NCBI GenBank assembly: GCA_021234155.1
Contig: JAJEKV010000335.1
Span: forward strand, 62,001 to 126,000
Reading direction: 5' to 3'
DNA from: Isoetes taiwanensis
Taxonomy: Eukaryota; Streptophyta; Lycopodiopsida; Isoetales; Isoetaceae
Length of the DNA: 64,000 bases
Shown here piece by piece: positions 54,740-64,000 of this stretch. The first letter of the stretch is position 1; every line of letters starts with the position of its first letter. The notes below the pieces were generated by a model that ran no database searches, was not told where the DNA came from, and saw nothing but the letters and a program-made list of their open reading frames with translations. A program made the translations under genes and the position numbers.

Positions 54740-55125
54740 TGCTATTAGGTACTTTTAGATGTACATCCATTTACATGTCCATGCATTTTGCATTTACATG
54801 TACTTGAATATCAAAATTACATCATTTTACAGTTTAGTGTACTTTCGGTGTAATGAAGCCAAACAAATCGACATATGTACATTAGTTGTACTAATATTGT
54901 AACATTAATGTGATGTACTAATATTGGAACATTAATTAGATGTACCTTTGGATGTACATTGGATGTACATTGGATGTACGATAATGGATCGATTGGGCTG
55001 TTGGCTGTACATTAGATGTCTTGATGTGCGATAGATGTACATTAGATGTGCGATGAATGATCGGTGGGCTGTTGGATGGACATTTTATGTACACAGACCA
55101 TACATTAATTGTACAATAGTATAGT
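54740..55125. repeat. ATGTACAT-type repeat cluster (first of several)
   Basis: TTAGATGTAC, TGGATGTACATTGGATGTAC and GATGTACATTAGATGT occur many times. Further clusters lie at 57120-57205, 60940-61090, 61195-61395 and 62870-62895, with a single pair near 53692. The motif ATGTACAT is its own reverse complement. The clusters lie between or beside the element's genes. Confidence 0.6.
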
Positions 55126-55385
55126 TCAATACTCTTTTTGGCATCCAGTTTGCAAAGGCATCATTTTGCTAACATGGTCTTTAATGGTTTTGTTATTGCG
55201 ATTTGAGCTTTATCAGCGGTTTGTATATCGAGAATCGATACCAAAATTCGCCCCGACCGGTTCAGTATCTGAAACCTGATTGCATAAGGAAATTGAAGGA
55301 GAGAAACACATGTTGTTGTGTCAAACATGAGCAAGCGGTCTGTCTGAAAGGCCTTCAATGATATGAGGAGATCCCTACATGTTAA

Positions 55386-56830
55386 TTGCACTTCTGCTGC
55401 GGTGTCGTGCATCGGCAAAACAATGGAGTATGTCAAGCAAACAAGAAGACTTTTGATAATGTTAGTATCTTGTGGAGGTCAACAGTTTGCGAGAAATTTG
55501 TGACGGATGAATGGCATAAACTAAAATGCATCAAAGGCGAATGTGATGAATGTGGAGTGAAGAAATTCGACATCTGTCCAAACGAGGAAGATGGAATTCA
55601 GAATGTGGACTGGCAAGTATATGCATATGTCAATGAGCCATCCAAAAAAGGTACATCGGAAGGCTTAGATTAGTTGATCGAGAATGACAAAGCATCTGTT
55701 TTGTTAAAGAACATGAAAAATCAGCTTGCTAAGTTTGAGATCATAACTTTACAAAGCCTGCTTGGCGAGCAAAGCAGTTTAAAAGATGTGTTGAGAAACT
55801 CCGGATAATAGTGTGTTATGCATTTGTTGACTTTCTGAGAGAACTACACATTGAAACGAGGGGACGGAAGTGCAATCAGAGCATTGGAATCTGATCAAAT
55901 TAGTATTTTGGTCCATATTTCAATGATGAAAATAGAAGGTAGGCTTAAAAAAGCGGTGCATTTCTATGTTTTCGGATATTGAGAAAGCATGACACTCATT
56001 TTGTGCAACATGGTTTTAAATTACATTTGGGGTGGCTTAAGAATAATGGAGGTGGACACATAAACCTTCATTATGTGTGGTCGGATGGTTGTGCATCTCA
56101 ATTCAAATACACCGCGGGCATGGTATGGAATCTGTAGATACCATGTTGAAAATAAAATTAAGTGATATGGAATTTCTTTGGATCTGGCCATGGGAAGGCA
56201 CACATGATGGCGAGGCTGGTATAGCAAAGTTGTGGCTTGAGGCGGCGAGAGAAAACAAAATGGCATGCCGGTGTGTGGTCTGGCTTGACTTGTGCGGTTT
56301 TAAGGGCCAAGGAATCGGATTGTGAAAGGGTGTTTTGGGAGGTTGGAAAAGCAGATGTGAGCAGGCGGCAAGCATTCAATTGCAAGACTTTACACGGTAC
56401 TCGCCCGGATACATTACGTGTCAACTATAAACCCAAAGAGATCCAACAAAGTTGCTATGCGAGACCACTCTCGTGCTTTTGTGATGCTTGCATTAACTTC
56501 AATTGGTTGAATTGTGAGAACATTAAACATTGTGGAGAATGGTCTCTAAAAGTTTAGACCCACAGATCATATTGCCTCTTGTGGTGAAGCTGAAAATGAT
56601 GTGGATGTTTTGTATCACGGAGAAGGCGAGGGTGGTTTTAGATGACAACGTAGGAGTTTGAGGATGTATTTGTGTCTTTTTGCAGCACCGGACAATGTGG
56701 AAGGTGTTTCATACTATGTTATCATGTGCACCGGGGAAAAGCATGCATTGGAAGAAGATTCAATTGATGACTATGGAAATGATTACTCTGCTTTGGCACT
56801 AGTGTCATTGAAGGACAATATTATGAACTA
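55386..56830 (+). pseudogene. Transposase-like protein with C-x2-C segment and WSDG motif
   Basis: In broken frames: VCEKFVTDEWHKLKCIKGEC then DECGVKKFDICP (55480-55590, a Cys cluster); LHYVWSDGCASQFKYTAG (about 56069-56122); GHGK and THDGEAGIAK (about 56180-56230, one frameshift between them); ARPLSCFCDACINF (about 56460); and VEGVSYYVIMCTGEKHALEE (56695-56754). The order Cys cluster, W-S-D-G-x-x-x-Q-F-K, then G-H-G-K-G...D-G matches a transposase-like family I have seen in eukaryotic mobile elements. The Asp of WSDG may be a catalytic acid of a DDE fold. I cannot name the superfamily. Confidence 0.5.
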
Positions 56831-58279
56831 ATCCCGGTTGCCACAATAAGTATAAAAGCTGCTTCCTACTAAGAATGTTTTGGTACTGCGGAGAATCGTG
56901 ATTGGGGTTGAATCCCATTCAAGAAAGTAAAACACAAAATTTGAAGGGGGCAAGCCTGACATTTCACTTGCCGGATGAAGTCCATGAGACATTGTTATCA
57001 CAACTTCCAAAGCAATTGTAGATGACTTGGACTAAGTCGGATCGTGGTACTTTCGAAATATTGTAATACTTTGTTCATATAAGAGATAAGGCCCTGAACA
57101 AATTTTCATTGTACATGACAAGGACTACTTCAATAGTGCATTAGGTACATCAATGTACATAATATGTACATCCTATGTACATCTTATGTACATCGTTGTA
57201 CATTCGGAGATATTTGTTAAGTGTAAGTTGATTAGAATTGAACATAAGAAAGTTGAATTACATAAACATTAAAAATAGTTTCAGTCATGGCAAAGATAAG
57301 AAATGGAATGAGGTTTTCATGTACAAATGGTTCATATATTTATATTGTGGACATAAATACAACACACGAAAGTGAGCATGTCTCATAATTCATGGCCTAG
57401 CTTCAAAATGTCATTAGGGCACGATATCTTATGACTATTGCATCATGTCTTCCAGCCGCCTAGAGGCCGTAGAGATATCCTCTAATCACGGTAGTCCATG
57501 CGGTTTCTATAGCTCGTGCCACCGGCAAACCTTTCCATCCTACATGGCCTTCATCTTCGGACCGTGCCTTCCCCAAAGGGTTGTGCAACAAGTGATTCTT
57601 TGCCAATATACATTTTGTGGTTGCTCGTTCCTCATAGTTTTCAATTTGGTCAACCTTTTTCCCACGGTCCGAGGCAGCGGTATAGAGGCGATAATCGGTC
57701 CCCAACCCTATGTGCTTGCGGCTTGTGTTGGTTTCTATTACCTCAGTGCTTGTGAGAACTCTATCTCTTAGTTTCATAATAGTCTTTTGTGTTTCAGTCC
57801 ATTCATCTACAAAGCAAATGAAGATTGACTTAATTATGTATACACACTCATAATTGTACCAATAAGAAAGACGGTAAAAGCAAGTACTCAAGTGCAATGA
57901 ACAAAAACTTTCATACATATATTCATAACATTTGAATTTGTACATCGAGTTTTTAGTGCAGTACCAACAATGGGCCACTTTCGAGAGGCCAATAACATGA
58001 CGGCCGTTTCTCCATTGCTTGCTCCATATATTGACTAAATTTAGGCGTGAGCACCCAAGTTCTTTGCCATAGTTTGCCCGACAAAATATTTTCCACCCTT
58101 TCGATATGCTATCTGCTTTGCATTAGTCATTGGATGCTCTTTTACATACATTATACCATCTTGACCATTTTCAATCCATTAAGCCATGGAATGAGCTCCA
58201 TGACAAACAAGCGTAAGCCCGACTAATATTGGTGTCCAAGAGAAAGGACATATGTAGCTTCCTACGGGGATTGAGTGGA

Positions 58280-58715
58280 TTTGTATCTCTCGTCATCGAT
58301 CAAAGCTGTATTTCCATAGTACTCGGGTACTCTTTCCATACCACGACTAATGGCTTCACAAACAACCCCTTTTGAGGTTCGATTAGGGTGTTTGTGTGGG
58401 CGAATCAACACCGCTCCTGGCTGTAAACAAACTTGACTTTATGGAAAAAGCATCACAAATTTGATCCACAATTGGTAGAAGATTTTTAGAAGTGAGTGAA
58501 GACCGGATGGCAACATCAAACCCTTCTCTTACAAATGCAAGCGGTGATGCTAACCACGGCTGCAGTAAAAAACACATTTCCTATATTGAATTGAAGCTCA
58601 TCTTTCTGGATCTTTTGGTATCTTGAGTTAATATTTTCATTCTTGTGCACACTCTTGCCCAACACAGAATTTAAGTCAAAGATAATGAGCTTTCTCCCTG
58701 AATTAGATGATTCAC
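58280..58715 (-). pseudogene. FCP1-like / HAD phosphatase-type domain
   Basis: FCP1/SCP phosphatases use a D-x-D/N-x-x-L nucleophile motif, a Ser/Thr motif, a Lys and a D-D pair. Here GRKLIIFDLNSVLGKSVH (about 58698-58645, motif DLNSVL) is followed, after a one-base shift in a T run near 58580, by ASPLAFVREGFDVAIRSSLT then SKNLLPIVDQICD. Then come SQERC, NRTSKGVVCEAI and NTALIDDERYKSTQSP (about 58335-58290), which would supply Lys and D-D. Plant FCP1-homology proteins with DLNG in place of DLDE are known. The acceptor before 58715 joins the linker exon in phase. Confidence 0.6.
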
Positions 58716-59115
58716 CTGTCAGCAACAAAACACTTGAGAGTCTATTCACAATTTATAATTACATTTCAGATTACACAATTGAGAAAACACATTGATAATT
58801 ACACAATTCTTATTTGCACAGGTGTAAGTGAGCCAAATAAATTAATTTTTTCATTACTTATTGAGTACAACGAAGCTCGGAGCATGGCTCATACAAAACT
58901 GTAATTCACAAACAAGTCAAAGGGACTATCTACCTGTGTAGGAACAAGCGCTTGTATATTCATCTAAGCCTTCTACAATTAATGTCTCCATTAGATGATC
59001 CCTCCATTGACTTGGCATAGGCATCAGTGAACCAAGCGGGTGTCATGCATGGTGCACAAGTATTAGAGGACTATACCAACAAATAACTAATAGGAAAATA
59101 ACATGTTCTACTTAC

Positions 59116-59705
59116 AAAATGGAGTTTGGGCATTGCATCAACCACGGCATCTATGAATTTGTGCATGTAAGCCACAATGTACATGCAAGGGTTGCTGGTA
59201 CTAGTTTCTGGCATTTTAGGACAGAACACAGGAGCATCAAAGTTCTTCCTACCATGGTTTAAGCTGTTGGATCCGAGCATCATGTTATTGATCACAAGCT
59301 TATGAAACCTGCAGAATTGCAATGTGAGAATAAATCAAGCATAAGAAATTGCAATATGAGAATAATCAAATCATAAAACTAAAATAGAAACTCATACTTA
59401 CTTACGGACCACTTTAGCATGGGTACATAGCCTTTGGCAGGGAGAGAGGATCGTATACTTGGGCTAGCTATAGATGGACAAGAGCTTTTCACTTAGGACC
59501 AGCAAGCACAAGTATTGCCAATGCCACATTTGGGCCTTGCGGAATTGGAACAAATATGTATTGGCATCTTGCAATCAAAATGCCATCCAACCCTTCCTTT
59601 ATGTTAGTGTTACGTGCATCACCCCCCTGTTCTTGAGGGAATTCACAAGATTACGGAAGGTGTCGGTCGAACCGTAAAAACTTGTGTTTCCAATCGGATG
59701 GAAGG
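59116..59705 (-). pseudogene. Ulp1-type (C48) cysteine protease domain in two exons
   Basis: Ulp1 proteases cut ubiquitin-like modifiers and are often carried by plant DNA transposons. Here CQYIFVPIPQGPN is followed by WHWQYLCLLVLSEKLLSIYS, with the His-Trp of the catalytic His at 59518-59523, then AKVVRK at the exon end. After an intron (donor at 59401, acceptor before 59308) come FCPKMPETSTSNPCMYIVAYM and KFIDAV, with the presumed catalytic Cys at 59185-59187. The exon join gives an uninterrupted KVVRKFHKLV in phase. Two frame changes occur in the first exon. The Gln normally found before the catalytic Cys is not obvious. Confidence 0.6.
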
Positions 59706-61533
59706 CTGCTACAAAGGTACGCACACAAATCGAGAATACATATTAATACATAAGATGAGTGACTTAGGGAATGAAATAACATAAATATGTTGAAATGCTA
59801 GCCTACCTCCCATAGACATCTACCATCTTAGAGGTCAAGTCCGACTTCAGTGAGAACTTCGTCAACATCACTTTGAAAGATAGAGGGTGCAGGCTTAGGA
59901 GGACAGTCCCTATAAGGAGTGAATGGAACCAACCTTTTCAGTCGGTTCACTAAACTGTACAAGGAAACAACAGCATTAGCAAAAGAATATATCTATTGTA
60001 ATCAATTGTATATTACTCACCTTGTAAATTCATCACCGCCAAACATCTTACGTGGGCTGCTTTGCACCTTATTTGTTATCACATCAATATTTGCTTGTAG
60101 ATCCTCATCCTCTTCCTCTTAGGTTCAGGCTCGGAAGGATCGGGGATCGACTTCCTTCACGGCCTGTGATCGTGTCCTATGTACAAAAAAAATGTGGTTA
60201 ATTATCATAAATCTGAGATGTTTAACAAAATTAGTTCATCTTGGACATACCTCTTTCTAGGTGGTGGTGGCACTTTTTTGCCTGGAGATTTTCTTTTCGG
60301 AGGACATTTTTTTGCTGCTGGAGATTTTGCCTGTTTTTTTCCTCTTGGAGTGCCATCACCAGCATTCTTTTGCCTCCTCTTTGGAGTGGACTCAACTACC
60401 AACTCGGCTTCCTCTTCCCGGTATCTCACGGGATAAAATGCGGATCGATTCCTTTGTAGCTTCTATTACGTAGCAGGTCAGGCGGGGGACTGCAGATGAT
60501 CTTTGAGGCGTGTTTGAATCTTTCTTAGCTTCTACAATTACTAATTTAGCACTTGGTGATGAAGGAGTTTCTGTTGCGCCACCGATCATTGAAGGGTGGT
60601 CTTTTGCAACCGGCTTGCTTTAGCTTTCTCAAGTGCCATCCTCTCAATTTCCTCAACTTCACTTTGCCATGTTCGAGGAGGCGCTTTGTTTGCGCATTGT
60701 TCTATTCGGCCTTTGTAAATGTCATTGGTGATCACGATTTTGGAAGGTAGAGGGTCTCTGATTGATGCCTTATTATGCTCGATCAAATGCGTAAAGAGAG
60801 TCGATGCGGATGGCTCAAGAACATCGACCATTAAAAGCCGTTTACGGGATAGGAGCGACCTCATCGCAAACAAACAAATGATCTAAATTTCAATAGACAT
60901 AAAAGAACATGAAAAAGGAACTAATGAGAAATATCTCGGTACATACGCCAAGCATGTACATTTCATGTACATAAAATGTACCAAATGTAAGTAACTACAT
61001 TTAACCATAGCCAAATGTACATGTACATGTTCCTCAATGTACATAAAGGTACATCGGTGTACCCGGATGTACAACGATGTACCCGAGATGTGACCCAGTA
61101 TCGGTTAGGGAATGTAGATCTATGCCAAAAAAAAAGCACATATATGTAAAAATGCACATACTTATGAATCCATCTGAGGATGCACTCTAAAAATAAATGC
61201 ATGTACATCTATTTGCAGATGTAGACTCCATTAGAGACATGTACAAGCGATACAACTGCGGTCCAAGCTCAAAAATAAAAGCATCAATAAACAAGCAAAT
61301 ATATGCCTATGTACCTCGCTTACGGATGTACACTAAAAGTTATACATGTACAAGGAATAGCAATGCTTGAAAGCCATACATGTAGAACTATGCGATTACA
61401 ATAACAAATATGAATTAAGTGAAATATAAGTTTAAATTAGTTGAGAGCAATGCATACCTTTCACGGTGAGGGGAAACCAAGCTGAATTCGAATGCCCTCA
61501 TCCCGGATGCAACCTTTTATGCAATTACATCTT

Positions 61534-62640
61534 TCATGGACGGATAACACAAGCGAGAAGAGGCAATAAGCATCTACGCATGGAGCTAGCAAACAACAAA
61601 CCCAGTTTTGCCAAAGCCTTGGCCACAGCAGTACATGATGAACTGAATGTGATGAACTGCTCTATAGAAGTAGCTCCTACAGGGTAGGGCCTCGGGTGCA
61701 GAACAATAGGTCCTGCTCTCCCCATGAAATCCAAAATCTGTGAATGCCTTTGCTGAACCAATTCAATGCAATTAAGTTTTTCCTTTGCTTGTTCAATTGA
61801 GATTTCATGCCTTTCAATTTCTTTAGTTGCTTCCTGCAAACCAATGTCTAGCTTAGAAGAGTCTTTGCTCTTTATCATGTCTACTCATAACCAAGTCTTC
61901 CAACTTGTACTTCAACACTCAGAACATAACTTGATTTCAGCGGGATCCCGGGACAATTTGTCAAATTCTGTTTTTGTCTCATCTATTTTCTGGCAGATCT
62001 GCTGCAGATCTTCGGATAGCATATCCTTTCTACCCTCAATCCGGCTGATGACCTTCAATGCATCCCTCCTTCTTTCTTCCAATGCTTCTACTTCATTCAA
62101 TAGGTTAGTTTTCTCCTCCAACCCATGCTTAAGTAACTGCTTTATTGTGTCAACATCTGATCTAGAATAACCCAGGGCTCTAATATTCTGCTGCAATACG
62201 ATGTCCTGTTTGATAGTTGAGGATTTACCTGTTGTAGGGTCCTCTGTAACGTCTGAAATGAGGGTTTTGGCAAGATCTTTGGCGGTCCTAGCCACGTCCA
62301 CCCAATCAACAAGCCGTCCCTTCAAGTGAAGAGCAAATGCTCTGGCAAAATAGGTAGAAATATAATGGTTTGTAACCTGTTTCTTGCCATAAACCAATTC
62401 ATAATATTTAAAAAAATCATCTTTCCATGCGTTCTGGATTCTCCCTTCCTTGAATCCTCGTCTGTTTTTTGGAGCTTCACCCCATACCTCGTTCATAACC
62501 ATCTCTAGGTTGGGTATGTCGGCCTCTGCATGTTTATCCACGGAGGTCTTTGGCTTGGATCACCTCGTAACCCAAACGTAAACTCCTTGGAGGTAAAAAT
62601 CCACTTCCGGAAGCTAATCGGCTTCTTGCTTACTGTGGTG
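61534..62640 (-). pseudogene. Coiled-coil protein of the large TIR element
   Basis: On - the sequence MAPKRPRMSACSS near 62675-62640 may be a start. Then SFRKWIFTSKEFTFGLRG (another frame) leads into a 209-codon open run (62541-61912). That run begins ADIPNLEMVMNEVWGEAPKN, continues AWKDDFFKYYELVYGKK and YFARAFALHLKGRLVDWVDV, then heptad-like NLLNEVEALEERRRDALKVI and LQQICQKIDETKTEFDKL. After two TGAs in the same frame it goes on as LQEATKEIERHEISIEQAKE to about 61700. Composition predicts a long coiled coil after a globular ~90-residue head. Family not recognised. It sits about 300 bases inside the right TIR. Confidence 0.5.
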
Positions 62641-62911
62641 ATGAGCAAGCACTCATCCGGGGGCGTTTTGGGGCCATAGCTAGATGAAGAATTCGTGATC
62701 GGAATTCAAGCGAGAAGGAAGGCGGGCGGGATAGTGAGCGAGAGGCAAACCAAGAAAGAATTTGGGAAAAAATTTCAAAATCCGATAATTGCGGGTTCAG
62801 AGTAGTGGATAGCCATTAATCATGGCAGTTACTAGCGGATCATGATGACAGTTATTCCAAAAATGTGCATTTTGTACATATGTATATGTACAAAAAGGGC
62901 TACATTTATAG

Positions 62912-62936
62912 ACACCCTTTCATGCTTTTACCCATA
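62912..62936 (-). repeat. Right terminal inverted repeat
   Basis: Reverse complement of the left end with two transitions. A TGTACATATGTATATGTACA palindrome-like stretch lies just inside it at about 62873-62892. Confidence 0.7.
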
Positions 62937-63584
62937 CCATTTCTTTCTCATATGCTTGGTCAGAATTATGAGTTTGACTAAAGTCTACAATCTGTTTTCA
63001 TTTTCGTTGATGGAAGTTAAGAAGATGATCAAGTTTTGCTCTGCAAAAACCAAAGCCACTGTTGTAGCTCTAAAAAAAGTGGGAATTAGATTTTCCATAG
63101 CCATAATCAAATAGTCCAAATGCAGCCTCTGTGTCATTATCAGAGGGTTAAATTAACAACTAGAGCCACTTTTTGTGCTCAACACGGGCTCCATTAATTT
63201 CTTTGGCTCTACATATGTCTTTGCAGATGTGCATTGAGAAAAACAGATAAAAGATCCAAAGAGGAAGGTGAGAACAATTACAACGTAGATTATGCTTCTA
63301 TATTATAGAAAAAAACTGATAGATAGATAGAGATCGTGGTTTCAGCTAAAGCAAATATCAAAGGCCTGCATAGTTCTTGTGCAGCTGTAGCATCAGTGTT
63401 CGTAACATTACAAAGGAGGGCTCTAATATCAGTAATATAATTATTATCATACCTAACACTGGCTTTGCTAGAGCATGGATGGGGGGATAGGATTTCTAGA
63501 AAAAGAAGATCAGAAAATCGAAGCACAAATCTATTGGAAAAAGACGGAGAAGGCAAAGAGTGCAAAGACGAAAGTACTAAGGCA

Positions 63585-63700
63585 ATACCTGAGGTAGCTC
63601 TATGACTTTGCCAGTGGGCCGAAATTGTGCTAGAACTGGATCCATGCATTTCAGGAATCATCGGTGGCTTTCATAATGTCCACGCTTGCCATGGGCCGAG
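63585..63700 (-). other. Short exon-like segment near the right edge
   Basis: On -, MASVDIMKATDDS and, one frame over, MDPVLAQFRPTGKVIELPQ end at a donor-like CTCAG|GTATTG near 63588. Composition is protein-like but the frame changes between the two parts. No family recognised. The rest of 62940-64000 shows no gene. Confidence 0.25.
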
Positions 63701-64000
63701 GATTGGGATGACGGAGTCGGAGACTGCAGAAGACGAAATTGCAACTTCAATCGTGGCATGGCATGCACTAGGTGCTATCGAACCCAAACAAGAATCATAC
63801 AAAAAGATATGGAGTCCAAAATCATACTTAAAAAATTGTTCAATTTTTGGGCTCTTGGGAATTTTTCCCGGCACCCAAACTCATTAAAACCTTAGGCAAA
63901 TAACCTAAAAAGAATTCAAAAAATGTTATCCACCAAACCTGAAAATCCCAAATTAACAAAATAGATATTTCAAATAAACAATTATAAACAAGTGCTATTA

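Larger units (their letters stand above)
57460..60873 (-). pseudogene. Multi-exon element gene: basic region, Ulp1-type protease, FCP1-like (HAD) domain
   Basis: Read on -, segments in order: KRLLMVDVLEPSAS...SKIVITNDIYKGR (60.84-60.7 kb); a Lys/Pro-rich stretch (RGKKQAKSPAAKKCPPKRK, 60.35-60.28 kb); an exon ending 60021 (NIDVITNKVQSSPRKMFGGD); exon 59954-59807 (LVNRLKRLVPFTPYRDCPP); protease exons 59705-59402 and 59308-59116; linker exon 59070-58934; FCP1-like exon from 58715; and a C-terminal open stretch 57978-57460. Intron ends are good GT-AG sites and phases match where checked. At least three frameshifts and several stops make this copy dead. Whether the last stretch belongs to it is uncertain. 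Confidence 0.55.
53615..62936. mobile_element. Large (~9.3 kb) DNA transposon-like element with 25-bp TIRs carrying Ulp1 and FCP1-like domains
   Basis: Left end (53615-53639) TACGGGTAAAAGCACGAAAG then GGTGT; right end (62912-62936), read inverted, TATGGGTAAAAGCATGAAAG then GGTGT. That is 23 of 25 bases identical. No obvious target-site duplication is left. Within it, a transposase-like gene runs on + (53.8-57.0 kb). A Ulp1/FCP1-like gene (60.9-57.4 kb) and a coiled-coil gene (62.6-61.5 kb) run on -, and the two directions converge at about 57.1-57.4 kb. ATGTACA/TGTACAT repeats cluster between genes. Frameshifts and stops show the copy is not active. Confidence 0.65.

Overview
This is nuclear DNA of a land plant, most likely from a large, repeat-rich genome. 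The genes have GT-AG introns and plant-type products: a bHLH factor of the bHLH122/bHLH130 type, a plant kinesin-7 start and an alpha-tubulin exon end. The transposons are Tat-like Ty3 retrotransposons, LINEs, tRNA-derived SINEs, hAT and TIR elements, and there is a scrap resembling plastid 16S rRNA. I cannot name the species from sequence alone. Gene sparsity and the LINE and satellite load would fit a fern, another non-seed plant or a gymnosperm, and this is only a guess.

Layout. 1-6 kb: an unrecognised broken exon at the left edge (- strand), a hAT transposase relic and a GC-rich LINE-like block. 6-7.3 kb: the first two exons of a kinesin-7, frameshifted, behind a duplicated ~180-bp segment. 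8.2-12.6 kb: a 3'-truncated Ty3 element on the - strand (gag, protease, RT). 14-15.3 kb: a possible SINE and a 57-bp alpha-tubulin exon-1 end. 16-23.8 kb: a continuous tandem-repeat block. It holds a ~1.25-kb minisatellite with a 19-bp unit, then P/Q modules separated by one recurrent hairpin, then two more tandem arrays and an (ATT)n tract. 24-32.4 kb: LINE 3' fragments, foldback and TIR elements. 34-39 kb: SINEs. 39.25-40.84 kb: the one gene that looks intact, a five-exon bHLH gene on the - strand. 44.6 kb: the rRNA-like scrap. 46.6-51.85 kb: a longer but decayed LINE (endonuclease plus RT).

53.6-62.9 kb: the most unusual object, a ~9.3-kb element bounded by matching 25-bp terminal inverted repeats. 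Its left part encodes, on the + strand, a decayed transposase-like protein with a WSDGCASQFK motif. Its right part encodes, on the - strand, a coiled-coil protein and a multi-exon gene. In that gene a Ulp1-type cysteine protease domain is spliced in phase, apart from frameshifts, to a domain resembling FCP1-type (HAD) phosphatases. ATGTACA-type repeats occur in its noncoding parts.

Only the bHLH gene looks functional. Almost everything else is mobile DNA, its remains, captured gene pieces or tandem repeats. All family calls are by eye from motifs; none was confirmed by a search.
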